Of a stretch of DNA of 64,000 nucleotides, positions 8,336 to 17,812 are shown piece by piece. Where the stretch lies: positions 62,001 to 126,000 of the forward strand of contig JAEWCZ010000087.1 of NCBI GenBank assembly GCA_023390335.1. The letters run 5' to 3'. The translations under genes and the position numbers were made by a program. This DNA comes from Bacillota bacterium (GTDB taxonomy: Bacteria; Bacillota; Clostridia; Acetivibrionales; DSM-1351). A model generated the notes under the pieces. It did not search any database. It saw only the letters and a list, made by a program, of their open reading frames with translations, and was not told where the DNA came from. Positions within the stretch are counted from its first letter, which is position 1. Each line of letters opens with the position of its first letter.

Positions 8336-10375
8336 TTATGAGAATCGATTCACAATTCCGCTGATTGCGACTGCGTTCTTTTTATTTTGGCTAACAATAA
8401 CCGTCATTTCCTCTGTTGTTACTTTCGTCTGACGCGCTTTATCCAGAATATCCTGACTGTTCACTGTGTGAGATCCCGGAACATCTGACACTGACTGAAT
8501 CTGAGTCTGAATTGTTTCGACTGTCTCAACAAACGTTGACGATGCACCTGCAATATCAGAAATAATGCCCTGAATACCCTGGATTGACTGGTGATAATCC
8601 TTCGTTGCTTTTTCAAACTCTACAAACTGTGTCTGTACATCATTTTCCAGGAACAAAATAACCTGATCAAAACATGCTTGAATATTTGCAATATTATTTC
8701 TTGTTTCATTACAAATTGCTTGAATCTGAGTTGCTGTTTCAGATGAGCTATTGGCTAAATTTCCGATTTCTCCGGCAACAACGGCAAACCCTCTTCCGGC
8801 TTCACCGGCTCTTGCCGCCTCAATCGAAGCATTTAATGATAGGAGATTGGTCTGGCGTGTAATATCCAGAATCTTTGACGCCATCTCATCAATACGCATC
8901 AATGATTGTAAGTTACCCAATACACTTTCAATTGTTTTTTGATTTTCTTCTATTTTCTCACTAATTGTTCTCATTGAGCTATTTGCAAGTTTCTGCATTT
9001 GATCAACTTTTCCAAGCAACTCACCACTGTGCAGATTACCCTGATGAATTCTTTCTTCTACCGCTGATACTACATGAGCAATTTCTGCAACCTCATGATC
9101 TACTCTTGAAACAGCTGCATTTACTTCTTCTGTATGTCCTGCGAATAATGTTGTCGCCTTTGAGTTATCTGATACGCATTCTAACAATACTTCCGAAGAA
9201 TCTTGCATAGCAATTGCTGATTCACTTAATGAAGAAGAACAATTGCTAAGGGTATGTACAATTTCTCCTAACGCCTCATATAATGAATTCATTGCAGTAG
9301 CAATCTGTCCGATTTCACTTTTCGTACCAATCCATGGCTCCAATTTTTTGTTTTTCTGTAATTTTAAGTTTCCAAGTTGTTTGATGGAATCCTCAACATA
9401 TCGCAAAGGCTTCATGCTAAATCTAATCATTCCAAATGCCAATGCACTGATTACTACAACGAATAAGAAACAAATCATAGCAAGCACTTTCGTATTTTTT
9501 CTAGTATCGTTGTAAATATTCTTTTCACTATCGAATGATACAACAGCCCACCCATGTTCGCTGATATTTTTGAAATTTGCAACACAAGCACCTTCTGTTT
9601 CATCTGTATAGGTTAATTCTCCGGAAACACCATTTTTTTTAATTGCTTCAATAACACGTAATAGCATTGGATTTTCGATATCCTTAGCCATTAAATTCTC
9701 ATCAGCAGCAAATATATATTTTCCGGTCTTAACATTAATCATATAATGTCCCATTGTATCTTCTTTACTTTTTAATTTATTTAAAAGGATTTTTAAACTT
9801 TCTGCAAATGGACCACCGCCTACATAACCTAAAATAGTAGTTCCATCTGTGTCAAACACAGGGCAGTACATCGACAAAATAAGCTGCCCGCGCGCCGGTG
9901 AAACAATAATTCCTGCATTATATAATCCTTTTTTTTCTAACATCGCATTTTGTAATTGTTTTAAGCTATCTCCTTCTTTTCTCCATGTACGTCCGACGTC
10001 TGAAGCATTAGAATGCGCAATACAGTGCGTATTCCACTCTCCTATATAAATACCTTCCCAATTATCAAGTCCTGAAAAATAGTTTTGAGTATATGCCTGC
10101 GCAATTGCTTGTTTTTCGGCATTATTTACATCCTTTAATAATTCCCGTACTGCCGGCGCCTTACTATAAGCAATTAATAAATCTTCTTGGTGGGTTACAT
10201 ACTCAGCAATAAGATTTGTCTGTACCAAAAGATTTGTTTCCATCTGTTTACGTTCTGTTTGTTTCAGCATGTTGTTCATTGTGTTGTTTACTGTAACATA
10301 GAGCAGGCTGATGCCAACAATGACAATTACCATAATCCCCAACGTAATTGTTCTGCTTAGCTTCCAGTTTTTCAT
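8336..10375 (-). CDS. methyl-accepting chemotaxis protein with Cache sensor domain
   Basis: A chemoreceptor of about 679 residues. An N-terminal membrane helix (about residues 10-30) is followed by a long extracellular part with dCache character. This includes YIGEWNTHCIAHSNASDVGRT, split here as YIGEWNTH and SDVGRTWR, and PVFDTDGTTILGYVGGG. A second helix lies near 300-320, then a HAMP-like stretch and the cytoplasmic signalling hairpin with NLLSLNASIEAARAGEAGRG. Signals would reach CheA/CheW, which are not in this window. GAAGGGG lies one base before an ATG at 10384 but ten before the ATG at 10375, which I prefer. It differs from the other two receptors here (SLNAS, VVAGEIGNLA in place of ALNAA, VVADEIRKLA), so it belongs to another subfamily and may have been acquired separately. 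Confidence 0.88.
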   Translation of the reverse strand: MKNWKLSRTITLGIMVIVIVGISLLYVTVNNTMNNMLKQTERKQMETNLLVQTNLIAEYVTHQEDLLIAYSKAPAVRELLKDVNNAEKQAIAQAYTQNYFSGLDNWEGIYIGEWNTHCIAHSNASDVGRTWRKEGDSLKQLQNAMLEKKGLYNAGIIVSPARGQLILSMYCPVFDTDGTTILGYVGGGPFAESLKILLNKLKSKEDTMGHYMINVKTGKYIFAADENLMAKDIENPMLLRVIEAIKKNGVSGELTYTDETEGACVANFKNISEHGWAVVSFDSEKNIYNDTRKNTKVLAMICFLFVVVISALAFGMIRFSMKPLRYVEDSIKQLGNLKLQKNKKLEPWIGTKSEIGQIATAMNSLYEALGEIVHTLSNCSSSLSESAIAMQDSSEVLLECVSDNSKATTLFAGHTEEVNAAVSRVDHEVAEIAHVVSAVEERIHQGNLHSGELLGKVDQMQKLANSSMRTISEKIEENQKTIESVLGNLQSLMRIDEMASKILDITRQTNLLSLNASIEAARAGEAGRGFAVVAGEIGNLANSSSETATQIQAICNETRNNIANIQACFDQVILFLENDVQTQFVEFEKATKDYHQSIQGIQGIISDIAGASSTFVETVETIQTQIQSVSDVPGSHTVNSQDILDKARQTKVTTEEMTVIVSQNKKNAVAISGIVNRFS

Positions 10376-10570
10376 TTTTCTCATACCCCTTCTTTCTAGT
10401 ATTTTTACATCTTGAGTACAATCATTTAAATTATACTTCTCTCATCTTGTATAATGCAACATAATACGACAAAATTTAGCAAATATCAAATATCCTACCA
10501 TAACCGAATTGCTTTTTACATAAACTTGCCAGCGAGGTAAATGGTGAATAAATTGTTGAGAAATATTATT

Positions 10571-10627
10571 CCAACAAAAAACCTTCCTATTGATGTATTT
10601 ATACTACTAACATCAATAGGAAGGTTT
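10571..10627 (-). terminator. strong terminator of the marR-ABC operon
   Basis: A perfect 17-bp inverted repeat (AAACCTTCCTATTGATG at 10579-10595 and its complement at 10611-10627) with a 15-base loop is followed on the minus strand by a T-run. The rest of the 10376-10696 spacer shows nothing else. Confidence 0.88.
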
Positions 10628-10696
10628 ACACAAACTTTGAAATGGTCTCAATCAACCTGCCTGGAAGCCTCAACCTCTTTATATTGTAATCTTAAT

Positions 10697-12589
10697 TTAT
10701 GACAGTTCAAATGCTCCTGTATATAGTTGGTAATACTTTCCTTTTTGTTTGATTAACTCGTTGTGACTTCCCCTTTCAATAATCTGACCTTGTTCTAATA
10801 CCATAATCACGTCAGAATTTTTAACAGTTGATAGCCTGTGTGCAATTACGAATACTGTTCTTCCTCTCATGAGCCTGTCCATTCCTTCTTGAACAATAGC
10901 CTCAGTCCTCGTATCAATGCTTGAAGTTGCTTCATCAAGAATCAAAACCGGCGGGTCAGCAATAGCCGCTCTTGCAATAGTTAGAAGTTGTCTTTGTCCC
11001 TGAGACAGATTACCTCCGTCTCCGGTAATGACTGTTTCATATCCATTTGGCAAATGCTTTATAAACTGATGGGCATTGGCAAGCTTTGATGCCGCAATAA
11101 CTTCTTCATCCGTCGCATTTAATTTTCCATATCTTATATTGTCTGCAACTGTTCCCGTAAAAAGGTGCGCATCCTGTAGAACTATTCCTAACGAACTTCT
11201 TAAATCGTTCTTTTTAATTTTGTTGATATTAATACCGTCATACCGTATTTTTCCGTCTTGAATATCGTAGAATCTGTTGATTAAATTTGTAATAGTTGTT
11301 TTTCCAGCTCCGGTTGCACCTACAAAAGCTATCTTTTGTCCAGGTTTTGCAAAAAGACTTATATTGTGCAGTATAATTTTATCTTCTCTATAGCCAAAAT
11401 CCACATCATCAAAGACTACTTCACCCAAAAGCTTTGTATAGGTAACAGTACCATCACTATGTGGATGCCTCCAAGCCCATATCCCGGTACGTTCTGCTGA
11501 TTCTGAAAGTTCCCCCTGTTCAGTTTCATTTACATTAACCAAGGATACATACCCCTGGTCTACCTCTGACTTTTCATCAAGAAGCTTAAAGATTCGGTCA
11601 GCTCCGGCTAAAGCCATTACGATAAAATTAAACTGCTGAGAAGCCTGACCTGTAGTTTGACTGAAGCTTCTGGTTAGTTGAAGAAAAGCCGCCAATGCTC
11701 CCACTGTAAAGCCACCAAAGCCTGAAATTGCAAGTAATGCGCCCACAATGGAAATCAGTACATAAGTCATGTTTCCGATATTTCCAAGTATAGGCATTAA
11801 AATATTTGCGAATTTATTAGCGTTATTTGCACTGTCACAAAGGCTGTCATTCAATTTATCAAAATTAAGTTTTGCTTCTTCTTCATGGCAAAATACCTTT
11901 ACAACCTTTTGACCTTCCATCATTTCTTCAACATAGCCGTTAAGTTTACCAATGTCCCTTTGCTGAAGTCCGAAATACATACCGCTCTTTCCGCCGATTA
12001 CCTTGATTACGTAAAACATAACACTTATGGCTATCATTTGTACAATCGTCAGGGGTATACTCAAAAAAATCATTGAAAAGAATACACTTACGATTGTGAT
12101 AACAGAAGCCAACAGCTGTGGTATACTTTGGCTGATCATCTGCCTTAATGAATCTGTATCGTTTGTATACAAACTCATAAGCTCCCCATGAGAATGAGTA
12201 TCAAAGTGACTTATAGGCAAGGTTTCCATATGTTCAAACATATCATCTCTTATCTTCTTTAAAGAGCCTTGAGATATTACAATCATTATTCGATTAAATA
12301 TGAAATTGGTCAAAACCCCTACAAGATAAATTGAGGAGATAGTTAATATTGCTTTTAACAGCGGTCCGAAATCAGCTGCCCCGGTTTTATTTAACAGCGG
12401 GGTTATATAATCATCAATAAGATTCCTCAAAAATAATGTACCTGCAACATTAGAAAGTGAGCTGATAAATATACATATTACAACAATGACAAATAGAAAT
12501 TTATATTCCTTTAATACATAAGATAGTAATCTTTTTAAAACTTTCATTGGGTTCTCAATACCCCTACCTTTTGGATTACCTTTCTTCAT
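10697..12589 (-). CDS. ABC exporter half-transporter, catalytically complete subunit
   Basis: A 630-residue fusion of a six-helix membrane domain and an ATPase domain, type IV (B-subfamily) exporter. The ATPase domain has Walker A GATGAGKTT, signature LSQGQRQ, Walker B LILDEATSSID with the catalytic glutamate, and a switch histidine (IAHRLS). An insertion of about 40 residues before the ATPase domain (ERTGIWAWRHPHSDG) is unusual for the family. The start is the ATG at 12589 behind AAGGGAGC; it overlaps the end of the preceding gene by 14 bases, suggesting coupled translation. With the neighbour it should form a heterodimeric drug or lipid exporter. Substrate unknown, MarR control points to a toxic compound. 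Confidence 0.92.
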   Translation of the reverse strand: MKKGNPKGRGIENPMKVLKRLLSYVLKEYKFLFVIVVICIFISSLSNVAGTLFLRNLIDDYITPLLNKTGAADFGPLLKAILTISSIYLVGVLTNFIFNRIMIVISQGSLKKIRDDMFEHMETLPISHFDTHSHGELMSLYTNDTDSLRQMISQSIPQLLASVITIVSVFFSMIFLSIPLTIVQMIAISVMFYVIKVIGGKSGMYFGLQQRDIGKLNGYVEEMMEGQKVVKVFCHEEEAKLNFDKLNDSLCDSANNANKFANILMPILGNIGNMTYVLISIVGALLAISGFGGFTVGALAAFLQLTRSFSQTTGQASQQFNFIVMALAGADRIFKLLDEKSEVDQGYVSLVNVNETEQGELSESAERTGIWAWRHPHSDGTVTYTKLLGEVVFDDVDFGYREDKIILHNISLFAKPGQKIAFVGATGAGKTTITNLINRFYDIQDGKIRYDGININKIKKNDLRSSLGIVLQDAHLFTGTVADNIRYGKLNATDEEVIAASKLANAHQFIKHLPNGYETVITGDGGNLSQGQRQLLTIARAAIADPPVLILDEATSSIDTRTEAIVQEGMDRLMRGRTVFVIAHRLSTVKNSDVIMVLEQGQIIERGSHNELIKQKGKYYQLYTGAFELS

Positions 12590-14315
12590 CACTATCAGCT
12601 CCCTTCACTTGAGACTCGTAAACTTCAGTATATATAGCATTTGAATTCATAAGTTCTTTATGTGTTCCGATGCCATCTATTTTACCGTCATTGAGCACAA
12701 TGATTTTATCTGCCTCCTGAACGGAAGATATACGCTGTGCAATTATAAGTTTTGTTGTATCAGGAATACTCTCTTTAAATGCTTTTCTTATAAGGGCATC
12801 GGTTTTAGTGTCCACAGCACTTGTGGAATCATCTAGAATCAAGATTTTAGGCTTTTTCAGCAAAGCTCTTGCAATACAAAGCCTTTGCTTTTGCCCCCCG
12901 GATACATTAGTTCCGCCCTGTTCAATATATGTATCATACTTCTCAGGGAAGTTTTGTATAAATTCATCTGCATGAGCCTGCTTGCAGGCAGCAATTATTT
13001 CTTCATCAGTCGCCTGTTTATTTCCCCATCTTAAGTTTTCTTTTATTGTCCCGGAAAATAACACGTTTTTCTGCAGCACCATTGAGACTTCATTTCTAAG
13101 AGTTTCTATATCATACTCTCTTACATCAATACCGCCGACTTTTATTGAGCCTTGTGTTACGTCATATAATCTTGGAATAAGCTGAACAAGAGTTGTTTTA
13201 CCACTTCCTGTCCCTCCTATAATTCCTACAGTCTCTCCTGCCTTTATTTCTATATTGATATTATCAAGGATTAGGTTGTCCACCTTTTTACTATAACTGA
13301 AATTAACATCTCTAAAACTTATAGAACCATCCCTTACTTCATAGATTGGTTTATCACAGTTGGATAAATCGCTCTTTTCATCAAGTACTTCTACAATTCT
13401 ATCCGCAGAAGATTTTGCTATAACTGTCATTAGAAGCACCATAGATAACATCATAAGACTCATCAAAATGTTAGTGGTATATGTGAAAAAGCTCATAAGC
13501 TCTCCTGTTGACATAGAACCTGACACAATTAGCTTTGCTCCAACCCAAGATAAAAGAAGTATACTTGCGTTCATTGTAAACTGCATTATAGGAGAAATAA
13601 ATGTAACAATCTTTTCTGCTTTTATAAAGTTGTCGTATATACTTTTAGAGGCTTTATAGAATTTATTTGTTTCATATCCTTCTCTAACATATGCCTTTAC
13701 AGCACGAATTCCAGTCAGATTTTCCTGTACACTGGCATTTAAATCGTCATACTTTTCAAACACATTTTTAAAATGAGGAAAGGCGCTGGTCATAAGAAAA
13801 TACAATGCCAATCCGAGAAAAATTATGGCTCCCACAAATATTAATGCCAATCTTGCATTTAGGTAAAAACTCATTATCAGAGCAGATACCAGCATTAGCG
13901 GAGGTCTTGCAAACATTCTTAAGGCTAATTGATAAGCATTTTGTACATTTGTAACATCTGTAGTTAATCTGGTTACCAACCCGGCTGTTGAAAATTTATC
14001 TATACTTGAAAAAGAATAACTTTGTATTCTATCATACATTCCCTTTCTAAGGTTTCTTGCAAAACCGGAGGATGCCCTAGCAGCATATTTACCTGCCAAA
14101 ACACCAAAGGTTAAAGAAAATATAGATACTATTACCATCACTGCTCCGATAGTAACTACATATTCCATATTCCCTTTTTCTACCCCATTATCAATAATCC
14201 ATCCCATTAATAAAGGAATAGCTATCTCCATGGCCACTTCCAATGCTATGTATATTGGTGTGGCGATAGAATCTCTTTTAAACTCCTTTACATAACTTAA
14301 TAGTTTTTTTATCAT
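12576..14315 (-). CDS. ABC exporter half-transporter, subunit with degenerate ATP site
   Basis: About 579 residues: six membrane helices followed by an ATPase domain with Walker A GGTGSGKTT, signature VSGGQKQRL and Walker B LILDDSTSAVD. The residue after the Walker B aspartate is aspartate rather than the catalytic glutamate, and the switch motif reads IAQRIS with glutamine in place of histidine. Both changes are typical of the non-hydrolysing side of heterodimeric exporters such as BmrC/BmrD or TM287/288, and the neighbour has the intact residues. AAAGGG is nine bases before the ATG at 14315; the ATG at 14324 abuts the site and is less likely. Second gene of marR-ABC-ABC. Confidence 0.92.
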   Translation of the reverse strand: MIKKLLSYVKEFKRDSIATPIYIALEVAMEIAIPLLMGWIIDNGVEKGNMEYVVTIGAVMVIVSIFSLTFGVLAGKYAARASSGFARNLRKGMYDRIQSYSFSSIDKFSTAGLVTRLTTDVTNVQNAYQLALRMFARPPLMLVSALIMSFYLNARLALIFVGAIIFLGLALYFLMTSAFPHFKNVFEKYDDLNASVQENLTGIRAVKAYVREGYETNKFYKASKSIYDNFIKAEKIVTFISPIMQFTMNASILLLSWVGAKLIVSGSMSTGELMSFFTYTTNILMSLMMLSMVLLMTVIAKSSADRIVEVLDEKSDLSNCDKPIYEVRDGSISFRDVNFSYSKKVDNLILDNINIEIKAGETVGIIGGTGSGKTTLVQLIPRLYDVTQGSIKVGGIDVREYDIETLRNEVSMVLQKNVLFSGTIKENLRWGNKQATDEEIIAACKQAHADEFIQNFPEKYDTYIEQGGTNVSGGQKQRLCIARALLKKPKILILDDSTSAVDTKTDALIRKAFKESIPDTTKLIIAQRISSVQEADKIIVLNDGKIDGIGTHKELMNSNAIYTEVYESQVKGADSDEER

Positions 14316-14344
14316 GTTTCTCATCCCTTTTTATTTAACTGGAA

Positions 14345-14776
14345 TTAATCCGCTATTTTATCAGATAGTCTATTTATTAAACTAATCAATATTTCCTTTT
14401 CCTCACTATTCAATCCGTCTTCTAACGACTTCTCGAATTCAAGTATACGTTCATATATTTTATTTTGAATTTCTATTCCATTCTGAGTAAGTATTATCTT
14501 TTTAAGTCTTGCATCCTCAGAAACACTTATTCTCTTAATGTACCCTTTTTTTTCCATTAATTGAAGCACACTAGTTACAGAGGAACGTCTTATTTCGAAC
14601 TCCTCTTCTATATCCTTTTGAAATATATCCCTTATAGCAGACTGATAATAAACAAAACCAAGAATTCTGCTTTGAATACTTGTTAATCCATATTGACTGA
14701 CTTCTCGTCCTATTCTCCTATGAATTCTTTTATAAAAAATACTTACTAATCTCCCTATATAAACATCATTATTCAT
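14345..14776 (-). CDS. MarR family transcriptional regulator
   Basis: A 143-residue winged-helix regulator. Visible features are LTSIQSRILGFVYYQ, the recognition helix region EFEIRRSSVTSVLQLMEKKG and the wing RISVSEDARLKKIILT. The ATG follows AGGAGG. It is the first gene of an operon with the two exporter halves, 30 bases upstream of the first of them. Such MarR proteins repress their own operon and are released by the exported compound. A matching inverted repeat lies over the expected transcription start (14805-14818). Confidence 0.92.
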   Translation of the reverse strand: MNNDVYIGRLVSIFYKRIHRRIGREVSQYGLTSIQSRILGFVYYQSAIRDIFQKDIEEEFEIRRSSVTSVLQLMEKKGYIKRISVSEDARLKKIILTQNGIEIQNKIYERILEFEKSLEDGLNSEEKEILISLINRLSDKIAD

Positions 14777-14804
14777 ATCAATCCTCCTTTATTAATATTA
14801 TATT

Positions 14805-14849
14805 GTTAGGTTTCTAACTAATTGTAAATTACATCGGTTCGATTGTCAA
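14805..14849 (-). promoter_or_regulatory. promoter and candidate MarR operator
   Basis: On the minus strand, TTGACA (14844-14849), 17 bases, TACAAT (14821-14826). Directly downstream is an inverted repeat GTTAG-gttt-CTAAC (14805-14818 read on the plus strand), where the transcript should begin. A bound MarR dimer there would block transcription of the whole exporter operon. Confidence 0.75.
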
Positions 14850-14875
14850 TAATATGAGGTAAAATGGAACATTAA

Positions 14876-14913
14876 GTAAAAAAATAGCCTATACATTTCT
14901 GTATGAGCTATTT
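14876..14913 (-). terminator. terminator of the chemoreceptor gene 14966-16681
   Basis: On the minus strand, AAATAGC-t-CATAC and GTATAGGCTATTT pair around a six-base loop and run into a T-tract (14876-14884). Confidence 0.75.
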
Positions 14914-14965
14914 GTATTGACTGTTATTAGGTTGTCATTACTAATTGGATTTAGTCTATATAAAT

Positions 14966-16681
14966 CTATACTGTAAATTTGCTAACAATTTCTTTAAGCT
15001 TTCGAGTACTTCTGTTGCTGTTTTCCATTTCATTCTTAACCTTATTTACCATTTCAACTATTTCAATATTCTGCTCTGCTATGCTTTGAGTTCCTGCTGC
15101 ACCCTCATTTACTGTTTTAGATACATCATTAATAGCGCGGATTATTCCTTCCACTGATGCCGTGAGTTCTTGTGATGTTTCGCTAAACTCAGAAACAAGT
15201 TCATAAACAAACGCTGCATCGTTATTGTAGGATTCACCTGTTTTGACCATATTCGAATAATCAGGCTTAACTGTTGTATCCAGAAAATCTAAAACTGTAC
15301 GGGAGCCATCGGCAAGGTGTTCAACTGCAGAAACAACTTCATTAGTAACCCTCTGTATTTCGTTTACTGCATTTTTTGATTCCTCAGCCAACTTTCGGAT
15401 TTCGTCGGCAACAACTGCAAATCCCTTTCCTGCTTCACCCGCTCTTGCTGCTTCTATTGCCGCGTTTAGTGCAAGAAGATTGGTTTGTTCTGAAATTTGT
15501 AATATCGTTCCGGTCAGTACATTAATATGCCCTACTGCTTTTGAATTTTCCAATGCAGTTATTAATTTTTTTGTTGATTCTTCATAAATATCATGGGCTG
15601 TTTTTACAGATAATAATGAACTGTCTCTTAGTGTAATCGCACGATTCCCGATTTCTTCTGCCTCCATTGAACCCTTTTGAGCCTTTTCACTCATTGCTTC
15701 TATTGCAGATTCAATCTCCTGTGATGATGCGTTTACCTGTTCAGTTGCAGCAGCTGTCTCCTCCATACCTGCAGAAATCTCTTCGGTAGTAGATGAAACA
15801 TTTTCAACAAATAAATTTAGTTCCTCCATTTTCTTATCTACTATAACTATAGAGTTTTCAACAACCGTCGCTTCTTCAATTATGCCGCTTACAATAGTCC
15901 TCAAATTAGCCAAAAATTTGTTAACTGAATTAGCAAGCTGTCCCACTTCATCCTTACTTTTAATATCTATCTCCTTGGTCAAGTCTCCACCAGCTTGAGC
16001 TAATACGTTGAGTTCTTTTCTAAGCTTTATAATTGGACGGATTATTCCCCTTGCTATTACAATTGAAAGAGCTATTCCCAATAAAAGAGACAGTGATTCA
16101 AACACTATCATGGTAATTATTGAGGAATTATAATCTGTGTCATTTTGCTTGTTCTTTTGCGCGGCTTGTGAGGAATTATATTGTGATAAGCTATAAAGGG
16201 CCTTTTGCTCATTTCGTAAAAACTTTATATTATCATTTAGTAGCTTTAAAGCTTCTTCCTGTTTACCAATTCTTAATGCCTCAATAACTTTATTTCTTGC
16301 CTCCCTGTATGCGCTTTTATTACTTTCAACTTCAACAAGAGTATCTTTTTGAAATTTATCCAATTTAGTATTTTTATATTCTTTTAAGTTTGAATCTATT
16401 TCTTTTGAGCCATTTTCTAACTTTTGTATGTATTCGGTATACTCGGATTCAATATCTCGATATAAAATTGCATATAACAATGAGGCCTCATTTTCATTAG
16501 TTTGAATAATTACCTCTGATAACCAATTTGATGGCAAAAAGTCCTCTTGATACATGTTCATCATCGTGTCATGGATATTATTAACATAATAGTATCCTAC
16601 AGTACCAACCAAAAAAATAAATACAATTAAAACAACAGATAGAATTAGAATTTTGTGAGTAATTTTTACATTTTTGAGCAT
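14966..16681 (-). CDS. methyl-accepting chemotaxis protein, four-helix-bundle sensor
   Basis: A 571-residue chemoreceptor. Membrane helix at about residues 10-30; a helical extracellular sensor (4HB_MCP type, with YQEDFLPSNWLSEVI and long charged helices); second helix at about 190-210; HAMP with SIVIARGIIRPIIKL and DIKSKDEVGQLANSVN; then the signalling hairpin with NLLALNAAIEAARAGEAGKG. GGAGG precedes the ATG. Its closest relative in the window is the gene at 42268-43983, of identical length and almost identical in the last 350 residues, with a more diverged sensor. The two bracket the sugar region in the same orientation, and galE lies directly upstream of this one. Confidence 0.92.
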   Translation of the reverse strand: MLKNVKITHKILILSVVLIVFIFLVGTVGYYYVNNIHDTMMNMYQEDFLPSNWLSEVIIQTNENEASLLYAILYRDIESEYTEYIQKLENGSKEIDSNLKEYKNTKLDKFQKDTLVEVESNKSAYREARNKVIEALRIGKQEEALKLLNDNIKFLRNEQKALYSLSQYNSSQAAQKNKQNDTDYNSSIITMIVFESLSLLLGIALSIVIARGIIRPIIKLRKELNVLAQAGGDLTKEIDIKSKDEVGQLANSVNKFLANLRTIVSGIIEEATVVENSIVIVDKKMEELNLFVENVSSTTEEISAGMEETAAATEQVNASSQEIESAIEAMSEKAQKGSMEAEEIGNRAITLRDSSLLSVKTAHDIYEESTKKLITALENSKAVGHINVLTGTILQISEQTNLLALNAAIEAARAGEAGKGFAVVADEIRKLAEESKNAVNEIQRVTNEVVSAVEHLADGSRTVLDFLDTTVKPDYSNMVKTGESYNNDAAFVYELVSEFSETSQELTASVEGIIRAINDVSKTVNEGAAGTQSIAEQNIEIVEMVNKVKNEMENSNRSTRKLKEIVSKFTV

Positions 16682-16783
16682 GATTTTGTTCCTCCATTTA
16701 TGTATTAATATAACCTTTTAATTAATCAACTAATTCTAATGCTAGTTGTGTAAATTGTCAAATGTTGTTGAAAAATAGAATAT

Positions 16784-17770
16784 TTACTCATTGTATCCGT
16801 TCGGATGTGATGAATGCCAATTCCATGCTGTTTCAACGATTTTATTCAAATCATTATATTTGGGTTTCCAACCTAAGATATCAATTGCTTTTTCTGCTGA
16901 AGCAACCAGTATGTCAGGGTCTCCGGGTCTTCTTGGTGCATCGGTAGCTTTTATGGTCTTTCCTGTTACTGCTCTGGCTACCTCTACTACCTCTCTGTTT
17001 GAGAAGCCGGTTCCGTTACCAAGATTGAAGGTGTTGCTTTCTGCACCTTTTCTCAGATTTTTTAGTGCAAGCACATGTGCCTGAGCTAGGTCTGAAACAT
17101 GAATATAGTCTCTCACACAAGTTCCGTCTTTTGTGTTGTAGTCGTTTCCAAATATCTTTATTTCATCTCTCTTACCTTGAGCAACCTGCAATATTATGGG
17201 TATCAGGTGTGATTCAGGTGAATGAGCCTCTCCTATTTTCCCACTAATGTGTGCACCGCAGGCATTGAAATATCTGAGAACTGCATGCTTTATTCCATAT
17301 GCACCATCTGCCCATTTTAATATCTTTTCAACTGTTAATTTTGTTTCTCCGTATGGATTGATTGGAGCTGTTTTGTCACTCTCTTTTATTGGAATTGCCT
17401 CCGGTATGCCGTAAGTAGCTGCTGTTGATGAGAATACTATCTTGTTCACTCCGGCTTCTTGCATTGCGGTTAAAAGATTTAATGATGCAATTACATTGTT
17501 ATTGTAATACTTTAGAGGATTTAAAACACTTTCTCCTACCTCAATATATGCTGCAAAGTGTATTACAGCTTCAATATCATTTTCACTAAATACTTTTCTT
17601 ATCTTATCAATATTTCTTAAGTCAGCCTGAATAAATTTACCGCCTAATACAGCCTCCCTGTGCCCTTTTTCTAAATTGTCAAGAACAATAACCTCCTCAT
17701 TTGCATCCAGAAGCTCCGCAACTGTATGGCTTCCTATATAACCTGCTCCGCCTGTAACTAAAACTGCCAT
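16784..17770 (-). CDS. galE: UDP-glucose 4-epimerase
   Basis: Interconverts UDP-galactose and UDP-glucose, the last step of the Leloir pathway. The 328-residue protein has the NAD-binding TGGAGYIG (residues 6-13), the catalytic serine in SSTAATYG and YxxxK in NPYGETKLTVEK, plus FNACGAH and RRPGDPD, all typical of GalE. GGAGGG precedes the ATG. It is the third gene of galT-galK-galE, 42 bases after galK. No clear terminator was seen between it and the chemoreceptor downstream. Confidence 0.96.
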   Translation of the reverse strand: MAVLVTGGAGYIGSHTVAELLDANEEVIVLDNLEKGHREAVLGGKFIQADLRNIDKIRKVFSENDIEAVIHFAAYIEVGESVLNPLKYYNNNVIASLNLLTAMQEAGVNKIVFSSTAATYGIPEAIPIKESDKTAPINPYGETKLTVEKILKWADGAYGIKHAVLRYFNACGAHISGKIGEAHSPESHLIPIILQVAQGKRDEIKIFGNDYNTKDGTCVRDYIHVSDLAQAHVLALKNLRKGAESNTFNLGNGTGFSNREVVEVARAVTGKTIKATDAPRRPGDPDILVASAEKAIDILGWKPKYNDLNKIVETAWNWHSSHPNGYNE

Positions 17771-17812
17771 CCTTGTCCCTCCATGTTTTTATATTTAAAT
17801 ATTAAAAATACT

